From Geobacter sp. DSM 9736 (lineage in GTDB: Bacteria; Desulfobacterota; Desulfuromonadia; Geobacterales; Geobacteraceae), in the NCBI RefSeq assembly GCF_900187405.1, contig NZ_LT896716.1, forward strand, positions 3,100,753-3,164,752: DNA of 64,000 bases, read 5' to 3'. The notes beneath the pieces are model-generated. The model saw nothing but the letters and a program-made list of their open reading frames with translations. It was not told the DNA's origin and ran no database searches. Shown here piece by piece: positions 9,311-17,168 of this stretch. Within the stretch, counting starts at the first letter, position 1. Each line of letters starts with the position of its first letter. The translations under genes and the position numbers were made by a program.

Positions 9311-9386
9311 AAGGATCAGGCTCCGCGTTGTTAGTGGAGGCAGCCGCCGTCGGCTAGCCGCGCCCCAACTCTCTCTCAGGTTATTT

Positions 9387-12300
9387 ATGATCGAAAAGAT
9401 AATCGAATACTCAGCACGAAACAGGGCCGTAATCCTGATGATCTACGGGCTCGTCATCGCCTGGGGGGTCTGGGCGGTCTACAGGACTCCTGTCGATGCC
9501 ATTCCGGACCTGTCGGACAACCAGGTCATAGTCTTCACCGAATACCCCGGCAGATCCCCCCAGATAGTGGAGGACCAGGTAACGTATCCGCTGGTCACCA
9601 ACCTTCAGGGGCTCCCGAAGGTGAAGGCGGTGCGGGCATCTTCGGCTTTCGGATTCTCGATGATCTACGTCATCTTCGAGGACTCCGCCGACATCTACTG
9701 GGCGCGGACCAGAGTCCTGGAGCGGCTTAACTACGCTTCGTCACTGCTCCCGCCGGGTGTTTCGCCAACCCTCGGCCCCGACGGCACCGGCGTGGGCCAC
9801 GTTTTCTGGTACACGGTGGAGGGGAAGGGATATGACCTGGAGCAGCTGCGGACTCTCCAGGACTGGTTCGTCCGCTACCAGCTCAGCACCGTCCCTGGTG
9901 TTGCGGAGGTCGCCTCCATCGGCGGTTTCGTGCGGGAGTACCAGATCGAGTTGGACCCGCACCGGCTTTTCTCTTACAACGTGACCACCACCCAGGTCGC
10001 TGAGGCGGTGAAGAAGGCGAACAACGATACCGGCGGGAGGCTCCTTGAGCAGGCTTCCGCAGAGTATCTCATCAGGGGCCGGGGATATGTACAGTCGCTG
10101 GCGGACCTGGAAAACATAGTCGTTACCTCCATGGGAGGCGTACCCATATACGTGAAGAACCTGGGGACGGTGCAGACCGGCGGCGCAATCCGGCGTGGCC
10201 TCCTGGACCTCAACGGCACGGGGGAGGCCGTGGGGGGTATCGTAGTCATGCGGTACGGCCAGAACGCCAAGGAAGTAATCGACCGGGTGAAGGAAAAGAT
10301 AGCAGCTCTGGAGAAGGGGCTGCCGCCGGGGGTCAGGATAGGTGTGGCCTACGACAGGAGTGACCTCATCGAGCGGGCCGTAGGAACGCTTCGGGGTGCC
10401 CTGACCGAGATGTCCATCGTAGTGACGCTTGTAGTGGTTGTATTCCTGCTCCACTTCCGTTCTTCCCTTGTGGTTGTTCTCACTCTTCCGGTGGCGATGC
10501 TCATTGCATTCATCACCATGAAGCATCTCGGCATCACGTCCAACATCATGTCCCTGGGGGGAATCGCCATCGCCATCGGAGAGCTGGTGGACGCCGGGGT
10601 CGTGATGGTCGAGAACTGCTACCGGCGGCTGTCGGAACTCTCCGACGAGGAGCGGGAGCGCCGGCGCCTGGATGTCATCATCGATGCTTCCAAGCAGGTG
10701 GGGCCGGCTATATTTTCATCGATGCTCGTGATCATCCTTTCCTTCGTCCCGATCTTCCTTCTGGAGGGGCGCGGCGGGAAGCTGTTCCATCCCCTTGCGT
10801 TCACCAAGACTTTCGCCATGGTTGCGGCGGCGGTAATTGCGGTGACCCTCGTACCGGTGCTTTCCTATTTCTTCCTGAGAGGAAAGATGCCATCCGAAGA
10901 GGCGAACCCTGTCTCCAGATTCTTCATCAGGCTCTACTCGCCGGTACTTACCTGGTGCCTTAACTGGAAAAAATCGGTAATAGCCATCAACATCGTTGCG
11001 CTCGCGATAGCGATCCCCATATTCGTCAAGATGGGGAGCGAGTTCATGCCACCCCTCGACGAGGGAAGTCTCCTGTATATGCCGGTCACACTCCCGAACA
11101 TCTCCATTACGGAGGCAAAGCGGCTGATCCAGGTGCAGGACGCCGTCATCAAGAGCCATCCGGAAGTGGAATCGGTCCTGGGGAAGGTTGGGCGCGCGGA
11201 GACATCTACCGACCCGGCTCCGGTCTCCATGTTCGAGTCGATCATCATCCTGAAGCCAAAGGAGCAGTGGCGGCCCGGGGTTACCAAGGACGACATCGTT
11301 TCGGAGCTTGACGCAAAGCTCCAGCAGATCGGCGTCCGCAACGGCTGGACCCAGCCGATCATCAACCGGATCGACATGCTTTCCACCGGCGTACGCACGA
11401 CGCTGGGACTCAAGATATTCGGCAGCGATCTTGAGGTTCTTCGCAAACTTTCCCTTCAGGCGGAAGAGATCATCAAGGGGGTCCCAGGTGCGGTGGACGT
11501 GGTCGCGGAAAGGGTCACCGGCGGGAATTACATCGACATCGAAGTAGACCGGGAAGCGGCTGCCCGCTACGGCGTATCGGTGGCGGACATCCAGGAAGTG
11601 ATCTCCACCGCCCTCGGCGGAGAGACTCTCAGTACAGCGGTGGAAGGGCGAAACCGCTTCCCCATCCGCATACGTTACCAGCGGGAGTACAGGGACTCTG
11701 TGGAGGACATCCGCCGCATCCTCGTCTCCGGCATGGGGGGGGCGCAGATCCCGCTCGCTCAGGTGACGAAGCTCAAGGTTTCCACCGGCGCCCCTGAGCT
11801 TGCCAGTGAGGGGGGGCTCCTGCGTTCGATTGTCTTTCTCAATGTGCGCGGCAGGGACATGGGAGCGGTCATGAAGGATGCGAAGGCAGTTCTCGAGCAG
11901 AACCTGAAGCTTCCTCCAGGGTACTACTATGCGTGGGCCGGCCAGTGGGAAGACCAGATCAAGGTAAAAAAACGCCTGCAGGTGCTTCTCCCGATCGGGC
12001 TGCTCGTCATATTCATCATCCTTTACTTCACCTTCCGCTCCGGGATAGAGGCCTTGATGGTCATGCTCTCGGTGCCTTTCGCCCTTGTGGGAGGGGTTTA
12101 CCTTGTGGCGGGCCTTGGTTACAACATGTCCGTTGCAGTCTGGGTGGGGTTCATAGCCTTGTATGGAGTTGCCGTTGAAACGGGGGTGGTGATGGTTGTC
12201 TACCTCCACGAGGCGCTCGACAAGCGGCTTCTGGCAGGGCCTGTAACGGAGAAGGACATTTATGAGGCCGCTTTCGAGGGGGCGGTGCTTCGCCTGCGCC

Positions 12301-12521
12301 CCAAACTGATGACGGTGGCGACATCGCTCATCGGTCTCATTCCCCTCATGTGGGCGACCGGTACCGGTTCCGACGTCATGAAGCCGATCGCTGCACCGAT
12401 GATCGGTGGAATGTTTTCCTCGACGGTCCATGTGCTGATCATGACGCCGGTTATATTCGTACTGATGAAGGTGCATGATTTGAGGAAAGGGAAGCTCAAG
12501 CACTCCGGCATGTCCGGATGA
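9387..12521 (+). CDS. cusA: Heavy-metal efflux RND transporter, CusA/CzcA family
   Basis: A 1044-residue inner-membrane proton antiporter of the HME-RND subfamily, about the usual length. It starts MIEKIIEYSARNR, a classic opening. TM4 carries the proton-relay motif AIGELVDAGVVMVEN (Asp about 402). The C-terminal half has GAVLRLRPKLMTVAT, the HME-RND signature. From memory of E. coli CusA, two of the three substrate-binding Met positions appear kept (in APVSMFES and NRIDMLST), while the third (LPGM in CusA) reads LPNI here. Cu(I)/Ag(I) is the likeliest substrate, also given the Met/His-rich neighbours, but Zn/Co/Ni cannot be excluded. It sits 76 bp after the adaptor gene. Confidence 0.95.
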   Translation: MIEKIIEYSARNRAVILMIYGLVIAWGVWAVYRTPVDAIPDLSDNQVIVFTEYPGRSPQIVEDQVTYPLVTNLQGLPKVKAVRASSAFGFSMIYVIFEDSADIYWARTRVLERLNYASSLLPPGVSPTLGPDGTGVGHVFWYTVEGKGYDLEQLRTLQDWFVRYQLSTVPGVAEVASIGGFVREYQIELDPHRLFSYNVTTTQVAEAVKKANNDTGGRLLEQASAEYLIRGRGYVQSLADLENIVVTSMGGVPIYVKNLGTVQTGGAIRRGLLDLNGTGEAVGGIVVMRYGQNAKEVIDRVKEKIAALEKGLPPGVRIGVAYDRSDLIERAVGTLRGALTEMSIVVTLVVVVFLLHFRSSLVVVLTLPVAMLIAFITMKHLGITSNIMSLGGIAIAIGELVDAGVVMVENCYRRLSELSDEERERRRLDVIIDASKQVGPAIFSSMLVIILSFVPIFLLEGRGGKLFHPLAFTKTFAMVAAAVIAVTLVPVLSYFFLRGKMPSEEANPVSRFFIRLYSPVLTWCLNWKKSVIAINIVALAIAIPIFVKMGSEFMPPLDEGSLLYMPVTLPNISITEAKRLIQVQDAVIKSHPEVESVLGKVGRAETSTDPAPVSMFESIIILKPKEQWRPGVTKDDIVSELDAKLQQIGVRNGWTQPIINRIDMLSTGVRTTLGLKIFGSDLEVLRKLSLQAEEIIKGVPGAVDVVAERVTGGNYIDIEVDREAAARYGVSVADIQEVISTALGGETLSTAVEGRNRFPIRIRYQREYRDSVEDIRRILVSGMGGAQIPLAQVTKLKVSTGAPELASEGGLLRSIVFLNVRGRDMGAVMKDAKAVLEQNLKLPPGYYYAWAGQWEDQIKVKKRLQVLLPIGLLVIFIILYFTFRSGIEALMVMLSVPFALVGGVYLVAGLGYNMSVAVWVGFIALYGVAVETGVVMVVYLHEALDKRLLAGPVTEKDIYEAAFEGAVLRLRPKLMTVATSLIGLIPLMWATGTGSDVMKPIAAPMIGGMFSSTVHVLIMTPVIFVLMKVHDLRKGKLKHSGMSG

Positions 12522-12582
12522 GGCGCAAAAACCTGAGAAGCCGTCCGATTAGCGGCATAATTAAGAGGAAAAGGAGAAGACG

Positions 12583-13032
12583 ATGAGAAGATTTGCAGCA
12601 GTTATCGCAGTCGCATCACTGGCCCTGGGGGTTCCCGCAGTTCACGCCGCCATGGATCATGGCAAGCATGGCCACGGCTCTGCAGCCCACGAGGAAGTTG
12701 TGGATGGCGTTAAGGTTACATTCAACGTAATGAGCATGGCGGAACATATGAAGGCTATGAAGATGGAGATGCCGAAGGGGATGAAGGAGACCCATCATAT
12801 CGCCGTTGAGTTCAAGGACGCAAAGACTGGAAAGGCGATCACTAAGGGGGATGTCAAGGTCAAGGTTCAGGGACCTGACAAGTCGGAGCAGACCAGAGAC
12901 CTGATGGCGATGGAGGGCCACTTCGGGGCGGATTTCGATTTCTCGAAAAAAGGGAAGTACGGCGTAATGTCGAAGTTCAAGTTGAAGGACGACAAAGTGC
13001 GGAGCGCCAAGTTCTGGTACACGGTAAAGTAA
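12583..13032 (+). CDS. Small periplasmic His/Met-rich protein (YtkA/FixH-like)
   Basis: A 149-residue protein with a signal peptide cleaved after VHA. It then has a His-rich segment (MDHGKHGHGSAAH) and a Met-rich stretch (MAEHMKAMKMEMPKGMKE). The remainder is a beta-sandwich-like domain (HHIAVEFKDAKTGKAITKGDVKVKV) resembling YtkA-like/FixH-like domains. It is the fourth gene of the efflux operon, 61 bp after the RND gene, with AAAGGAG before the ATG. Position and composition suggest a periplasmic metal-binding or chaperone role handing metal to the pump. That is inference; no catalytic motif is visible. A hairpin terminator follows. Confidence 0.85.
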   Translation: MRRFAAVIAVASLALGVPAVHAAMDHGKHGHGSAAHEEVVDGVKVTFNVMSMAEHMKAMKMEMPKGMKETHHIAVEFKDAKTGKAITKGDVKVKVQGPDKSEQTRDLMAMEGHFGADFDFSKKGKYGVMSKFKLKDDKVRSAKFWYTVK

Positions 13033-13045
13033 GCCGGGCCGAGTT

Positions 13046-13096
13046 CAGGGGAGGCGCCGCATCCCTCGGTTCGGCGCCCCCCTGTCAATCCACTTT
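13046..13096 (+). terminator. Hairpin terminator after efflux operon
   Basis: GC-rich stem CAGGGGAGGCGCCG (13046-13059) pairs with CGGCGCCCCCCTG (13072-13084), followed within a few bases by a T run (ACTTTTTTA). It lies between the convergent efflux operon and the flavin reductase gene and may serve both strands. Confidence 0.7.
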
Positions 13097-13104
13097 TTTA
13101 CCAT

Positions 13105-13671
13105 TCAGAGCTCTTTTCCAACCGAAAAAGCCGGGGCGAGGAACGGGCCAATGCTGTGGTATCCCCGGTGTCCGGTATCGTACAGCATGGGCTTGATCTT
13201 GAAGATATCGGGAAGCCCGTCATCCCCCAGCACATCACCTTCAGCCTTGACGTCCAGAATCTCCCCCACGAACTGGGTGTGGAGCCCGATTTCGAGAGTG
13301 TGCAGAAGGCGGCATTCGAGGACCACCGGGAACTCCGCGGCGTAAGGGGCATCCACAAGTTCGCTCCTGACGGGGGAAAGCCCGGTTGCGGCGAATTTGT
13401 CCACATCGCGCCCTGAAGCTATGCCCATGTAGTCCGCCTGCTTCACCTGCGATTCCGATGGAATACCGACGGTAAAGGCTTTCCTCTCTATTATCGCAGC
13501 GTAAGAATAGGTGGCCTTCCGTAGAGAAACTGCGACGCAGGGGGGCTGGGAGCAGCAGATGCCGCCCCACGCGGCGTTCATGATGTTCGGCTTTCCGTTG
13601 GCATCGTATGTCCCCACCATCAGGACGGGTGTAGGGAACAGCAGGGTCTTGGCGCCGAGAGAATGTTTCAT
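13105..13671 (-). CDS. Flavin reductase family protein
   Basis: A 188-residue protein of the flavin reductase-like, FMN-binding split-barrel family. The open frame extends upstream to 13839, but [20 protein letters not shown] at 13671 is the natural start, with AAGGAG at ideal spacing. Family features seen: [22 protein letters not shown] near the N-terminus, then [11 protein letters not shown] and FTVGIPSE, and a later [11 protein letters not shown] segment. Such proteins bind FMN and either reduce flavins with NAD(P)H or act as electron carriers; the substrate cannot be told here. It is monocistronic and convergent with the efflux operon. Confidence 0.9.
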   Translation of the reverse strand: MKHSLGAKTLLFPTPVLMVGTYDANGKPNIMNAAWGGICCSQPPCVAVSLRKATYSYAAIIERKAFTVGIPSESQVKQADYMGIASGRDVDKFAATGLSPVRSELVDAPYAAEFPVVLECRLLHTLEIGLHTQFVGEILDVKAEGDVLGDDGLPDIFKIKPMLYDTGHRGYHSIGPFLAPAFSVGKEL

Positions 13672-13869
13672 CGTCTTCTCCTTATCAGTGGGATGACTCA
13701 TATTATTTGATAACCTTAGACAGGCGGACTGATATGTCAAGTTGTTTCGGAGGAGGAGTGCCGTCTGCGCCTGAGCTCTCCGCCCGGCATAGGAGGGGGT
13801 ACACGACAGGCAGAGGGAAGAAATGGCTTTACAAGGCAAGGCCTATAAACTATACTTCCTGCTTCTTGC

Positions 13870-13960
13870 GGAGAGATGTCCGAGCGGTTGAAGGAGCACG
13901 CCTGGAAAGCGTGTGTACGTTAACAGCGTACCGAGGGTTCGAATCCCTCTCTCTCCGCCA
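13870..13960 (+). tRNA. tRNA-Ser (anticodon GGA)
   Basis: Acceptor arm GGAGAGA (13870-13876) pairs with TCTCTCC near the 3' end, and CCA is encoded (13958-13960). The anticodon GGA is at 13904-13906 in loop CTGGAAA. A long variable arm (GTGTACGTTAACAGCGTACC region) and the T-loop GGTTCGAATCC are present. This is a class II tRNA of 91 nt reading UCC/UCU serine codons. Confidence 0.97.
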
Positions 13961-14036
13961 TACTTATAACTTCAAGAGAATCCGGCAGCAAGCGTCCGTT
14001 GCTGCCCGCCGATTCTTCCCGCTGTTCATGATTTGC

Positions 14037-14158
14037 GGATACAACTGATAGCTGGGTCCTGCGCAACGGAAGGTTATGAACCCCGTCAGGTCCGGAAGGA
14101 AGCAGCGGCAGTAACCGACTCCGTGTGCCGCGGGGGTGCCCAGCTATCAGTTGTATCC
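14037..14158 (+). ncRNA. ffs: Signal recognition particle RNA (4.5S, small bacterial type)
   Basis: The conserved SRP domain IV is present (GTCAGGTCCGGAAGGAAGCA, with the GGAA tetraloop and asymmetric internal loop), flanked by GGGTCCTGCGCAAC and the complementary 3' half. The ends form a perfect 20-bp stem: 14037-14056 pairs with 14139-14158. It lies between tRNA-Ser and dnaX, a common arrangement in Geobacter relatives. The mature RNA may be trimmed within this stem. Confidence 0.95.
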
Positions 14159-14233
14159 GTTAATTCCGCACTCCTCATCCCCCCTGTATTCCGGTTGCCC
14201 CAACATGCTGTTGAGCAGCGAGGTCATTGTCCC

Positions 14234-15955
14234 TTGTCATATCTCGTACTAGCCCGAAAATGGCGCCCGCAGACGTTCGCTGACCTGATCGGCCAGGAGC
14301 ACGTCAGTCAGACGCTTAAAAATGCGATCGACGGCGGCAGGGTCGCCCATGCCTTTCTTTTTACCGGTGCCCGAGGGGTCGGCAAAACCAGCTCAGCCCG
14401 CATACTCGCCAAGGCGCTTAACTGCGATGCAGGCCCGGCTGCAGAACCGTGCAACGCCTGCCCCACCTGTAAGGAAATAACGGATGGCAATTCCGTCGAT
14501 GTTTTCGAAATCGACGGCGCGTCTAATACCGGTGTGGACGACATACGGGAGCTGCGCGATACGATCAAGTACCTCCCGTCGCGAAGCCGCTTCAAGATAT
14601 TCATCATCGACGAAGTGCACATGCTTTCGACGAACGCCTTCAACGCCCTTCTGAAGACGCTGGAAGAGCCGCCGCCCCACGTCAAGTTCATCTTCGCTAC
14701 AACCGAACCTCACAAAGTTCCCGTTACCATACTGTCCCGATGCCAGCGGTTCGACTTCAAGCGCATATCGCTGCCCATGATAGTGGCGCGCCTTCGTTAC
14801 ATCGTTGACCGGGAAGAGATAACCATTTCCGATGCATCCCTCGCCGTGGTGGCCCGCAAAGGTGACGGCAGCATGAGGGATTCCCTCTCCACGCTCGACC
14901 AGGTTCTTGCTTTCTGTGGTGCGAATGTAGCCGATGATGATGTGGTGACCCTTCTGGGTGTGGTGGACCGCCGACTTCTACATGAGACCGTTTCGGCGGT
15001 ATTCGCCAGGGACACCGTCGCGGTCCTCGACATCGTAAAGCGGGTGGATGCTTATGGCGCAAATATGCGCAACTTCTGCCAGGAGCTGATCGAGTGCTTC
15101 CGCCATCTGTTGATCCTGCAGGCAGCGGGGGATGTTTCCGATCTGCTGGACGTTTCGGAGGGAGAGCTGGCCGAATTGCGGGCTCAGGCCAAGGCCGTAA
15201 CTCTCATCGATCTCCAGCGCCAGTTGACGCTCCTCCTCAAGGCGGAGAACGATATGGCCCACTCCTCGTTCCCTCGGCTCATCATGGAAATGGCTCTGAT
15301 AAAAATGGCGACACTTGTCCCGGTCGTGCCGGTCGATGATCTTATCGCGCGGTTAAAAGTGCTGGAGGGGAAAACGGGGGGTGTTGTGGCATCCTCTTCA
15401 CCCGTATGGGATTCCGGTCCTTCCCGTCAAGCCGGTCAGGCTCCGTCAGTGCCAAAGCCGCAGCAGCCGCAGCAGCCGCCTCCCAAGACGCCCGCTCCAA
15501 CGCCTCCAGGTGCTGCTGCCGACGCGGCGAGGCCCGCTCGGCCTGCGGGTGAGAAGGACTGGGAAGGGTTCGTAGATTTTGTAAAGGGGAAAAAACAGAG
15601 ACTTGCCTCGCAGCTCAATGATGCGCGGCCGCTCATGGTGTCATCGACTCGGCTGGAGATAGGATTTCCCAGCGGTGTGTACTGGGGAAACCTTTCCCAG
15701 GGGGAAGGGCTCGACGAGTTGAAAAACTTTGCAGCGGCTTTTTTCGGCGAGGGGATTTCGGTAAAAGTCACCGCCGCATCGGCTGGCGGGGGCGACGTTC
15801 CTCTCTCCCTGGCTGAAAAAAAAAGCCTTGATATCACCACAAGACAGAAACAGATGAGGGAAGAGGCGGAAACGCACCCGGTTGTCAGTGCCGCTCTTGA
15901 AATCTTCGGAGGTCGCCTTGAGGAGGTCGAAGAGCTGAAGGGTTCGGATTCATAG
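14234..15955 (+). CDS. dnaX: DNA polymerase III subunit gamma/tau
   Basis: A 573-residue clamp-loader ATPase. The open frame reaches back through the SRP RNA, so the start is taken as TTG at 14234 (SYLVLARKWRPQTFADLIGQ), with GAGG ten bases upstream. Visible motifs: Walker A GARGVGKTSSA, zinc ligands C-N-A-C-P-T-C, Walker B with IIDEVHMLS, sensor 1 FIFATTEPHKVP. A Pro/Gln-rich linker (about residues 400-440) leads to a C-terminal domain. It loads the beta clamp during replication. At 15816-15824 a run of nine A residues spans codons 528-531, and a slip to the -1 frame hits TGA almost at once, giving a possible shortened form. It is followed by ybaB and recR, a standard order. Confidence 0.96.
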   Translation: MSYLVLARKWRPQTFADLIGQEHVSQTLKNAIDGGRVAHAFLFTGARGVGKTSSARILAKALNCDAGPAAEPCNACPTCKEITDGNSVDVFEIDGASNTGVDDIRELRDTIKYLPSRSRFKIFIIDEVHMLSTNAFNALLKTLEEPPPHVKFIFATTEPHKVPVTILSRCQRFDFKRISLPMIVARLRYIVDREEITISDASLAVVARKGDGSMRDSLSTLDQVLAFCGANVADDDVVTLLGVVDRRLLHETVSAVFARDTVAVLDIVKRVDAYGANMRNFCQELIECFRHLLILQAAGDVSDLLDVSEGELAELRAQAKAVTLIDLQRQLTLLLKAENDMAHSSFPRLIMEMALIKMATLVPVVPVDDLIARLKVLEGKTGGVVASSSPVWDSGPSRQAGQAPSVPKPQQPQQPPPKTPAPTPPGAAADAARPARPAGEKDWEGFVDFVKGKKQRLASQLNDARPLMVSSTRLEIGFPSGVYWGNLSQGEGLDELKNFAAAFFGEGISVKVTAASAGGGDVPLSLAEKKSLDITTRQKQMREEAETHPVVSAALEIFGGRLEEVEELKGSDS

Positions 15956-16027
15956 AACCCTGTTTTAGTATAAAGAAATTTGTTTCATCATAGTAAAATA
16001 TCTTTTACCGCAAGGAGGAAGCAGGAG

Positions 16028-16342
16028 ATGTCAAAAGGATTAGCCCAGATCATGAAGCAGGCGCAGATGATGCAGCAAAAAATGGCGAAGTTACAGGAAG
16101 ATGCCGCGCAGCGGACTGCCGAAGCCACGGTTGGCGGCGGTGCTGTCTCTGCTGTAGTCAGTGGCAAGAACCGCCTGGTTTCCCTTACTATCAAGAAGGA
16201 AGCTGTAGATCCGGAAGATGTTGATATGCTTCAGGATCTGGTCGTCGCTGCGGTGAATGAAGCCCTTGGAAAAGTGCAGTCTGAGATGGCTGAAGAGATG
16301 AGCAGGGTAACTGGGGGGCTTAATATCCCCGGTCTATTTTAA
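16028..16342 (+). CDS. YbaB/EbfC family nucleoid-associated protein
   Basis: A 104-residue protein opening MSKGLAQIMKQAQMMQQKMA, the typical Met/Gln-rich first helix of YbaB/EbfC. The central GGGAVSAVVSGKNRLVSLTIKKEAVDPEDVDML strand-turn region, DLVVAAVNEAL, and the C-terminal GGLNIPGLF are all family hallmarks. It binds DNA as a dimer. Start taken at 16028, with AAGGAGG nine bases upstream, rather than the earlier ATG at 15980. It lies between dnaX and recR as in many bacteria. Confidence 0.95.
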   Translation: MSKGLAQIMKQAQMMQQKMAKLQEDAAQRTAEATVGGGAVSAVVSGKNRLVSLTIKKEAVDPEDVDMLQDLVVAAVNEALGKVQSEMAEEMSRVTGGLNIPGLF

Positions 16343-16443
16343 AAACGATTCTGATTCTTTTTAACGGTAGTTAGGAAAAGGGTTGATGCGACACCCTCCT
16401 CTTTTTTGGGTTCACTAAAAATTGTCCAAATAATTCACAGCGA

Positions 16444-16460
16444 TACTAAATTATTTAGTA
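16444..16460. promoter_or_regulatory. Perfect 17-bp palindrome upstream of recR
   Basis: TACTAAAT-T-ATTTAGTA, a perfect inverted repeat with 8-bp arms, in the AT-rich 175-bp gap between ybaB and recR, about 58 bases before the recR start. It could be an operator or part of a promoter region; no protein is implied by the sequence alone. Confidence 0.4.
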
Positions 16461-16517
16461 AGAATAAAAAAGTTTATTCGAACTATAATAAAAAATTGTT
16501 TTGTACAAGATAAAAAT

Positions 16518-17111
16518 ATGCTATATGCTTCGAGCTCGCTTAACAGATTGCTTGGCGAATTGAAAAAACTGCCGGGAGTAGGCGAAAAAACGGCGCTGCG
16601 GCTTGCCTTTCATCTACTTAAATCGCCTGGCCAGGTGATGGCTCTTGCGGACAGTCTTCACGAAGTCCATGGCAGAATCAGGTCATGCTCCATTTGCCAT
16701 GGAATTACCGAAGAGGACCCCTGCTGCATTTGCACCGGTACCCGTGACCCCAGTACGATTTGCGTGGTGGAAGAACCGCAGGATCTTCTGGCGATTGAAA
16801 GAAGCCATGCATTCCGTGGACATTATCACGTGCTCCAGGGGGCGCTGTCCCCGCTCAACGGGGTTACTCCGGCGCAGCTTAAAATTCCGGAGCTGCTGGC
16901 GCGCTTGGAGGAGAGCCGGGTTGCAGAGGTAATTATCGCAACCAGCTTCACCGTGGAAGGGGAAGCGACGGCGCTTTACCTTGCCAAGGTGATAAAGCCG
17001 CTGGGGAAAAAAATCACGAGGCTTGCTCACGGGATCCCTTTGGGGAGTGATCTGGAATATGTCGACGCAACAACCATGCAGCGAGCGGTGCAAGGCCGCG
17101 CGGAGCTGTAA
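16518..17111 (+). CDS. recR: Recombination mediator protein RecR
   Basis: A 197-residue protein of normal length. It has the N-terminal helix-hairpin-helix (LPGVGEKTALRLAFHLL, residues 18-34), the C4 zinc finger (C57, C60, C69 or C70, C72 in CSICHGITEEDPCCIC) and the Toprim domain (ICVVEEPQDLLAIERS, then VIIATSFTVEGEATALYL). With RecF/RecO it loads RecA on gapped DNA. There is no clear Shine-Dalgarno before the ATG. The 175-bp upstream gap is unusually AT-rich and holds a palindrome, suggesting a separate promoter from dnaX-ybaB. Confidence 0.96.
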   Translation: MLYASSSLNRLLGELKKLPGVGEKTALRLAFHLLKSPGQVMALADSLHEVHGRIRSCSICHGITEEDPCCICTGTRDPSTICVVEEPQDLLAIERSHAFRGHYHVLQGALSPLNGVTPAQLKIPELLARLEESRVAEVIIATSFTVEGEATALYLAKVIKPLGKKITRLAHGIPLGSDLEYVDATTMQRAVQGRAEL

Positions 17112-17168
17112 TTTTTATCGGCGCCACCACAAGTATCCGCTTGTAAAGAACCCACCAGGAGGAAGTTT

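Noticed and set aside
10716-12503. 595-codon minus-strand frame inside the RND transporter gene
   Set aside because: Antisense shadow rich in Asp, His and Arg with no family motifs, fully within cusA.
14033-14233. Upstream extension of dnaX to an ATG inside the SRP RNA
   Set aside because: It would translate the SRP RNA; homologues start at SYLVLARKWRPQTF, and a TTG with GAGG fits.
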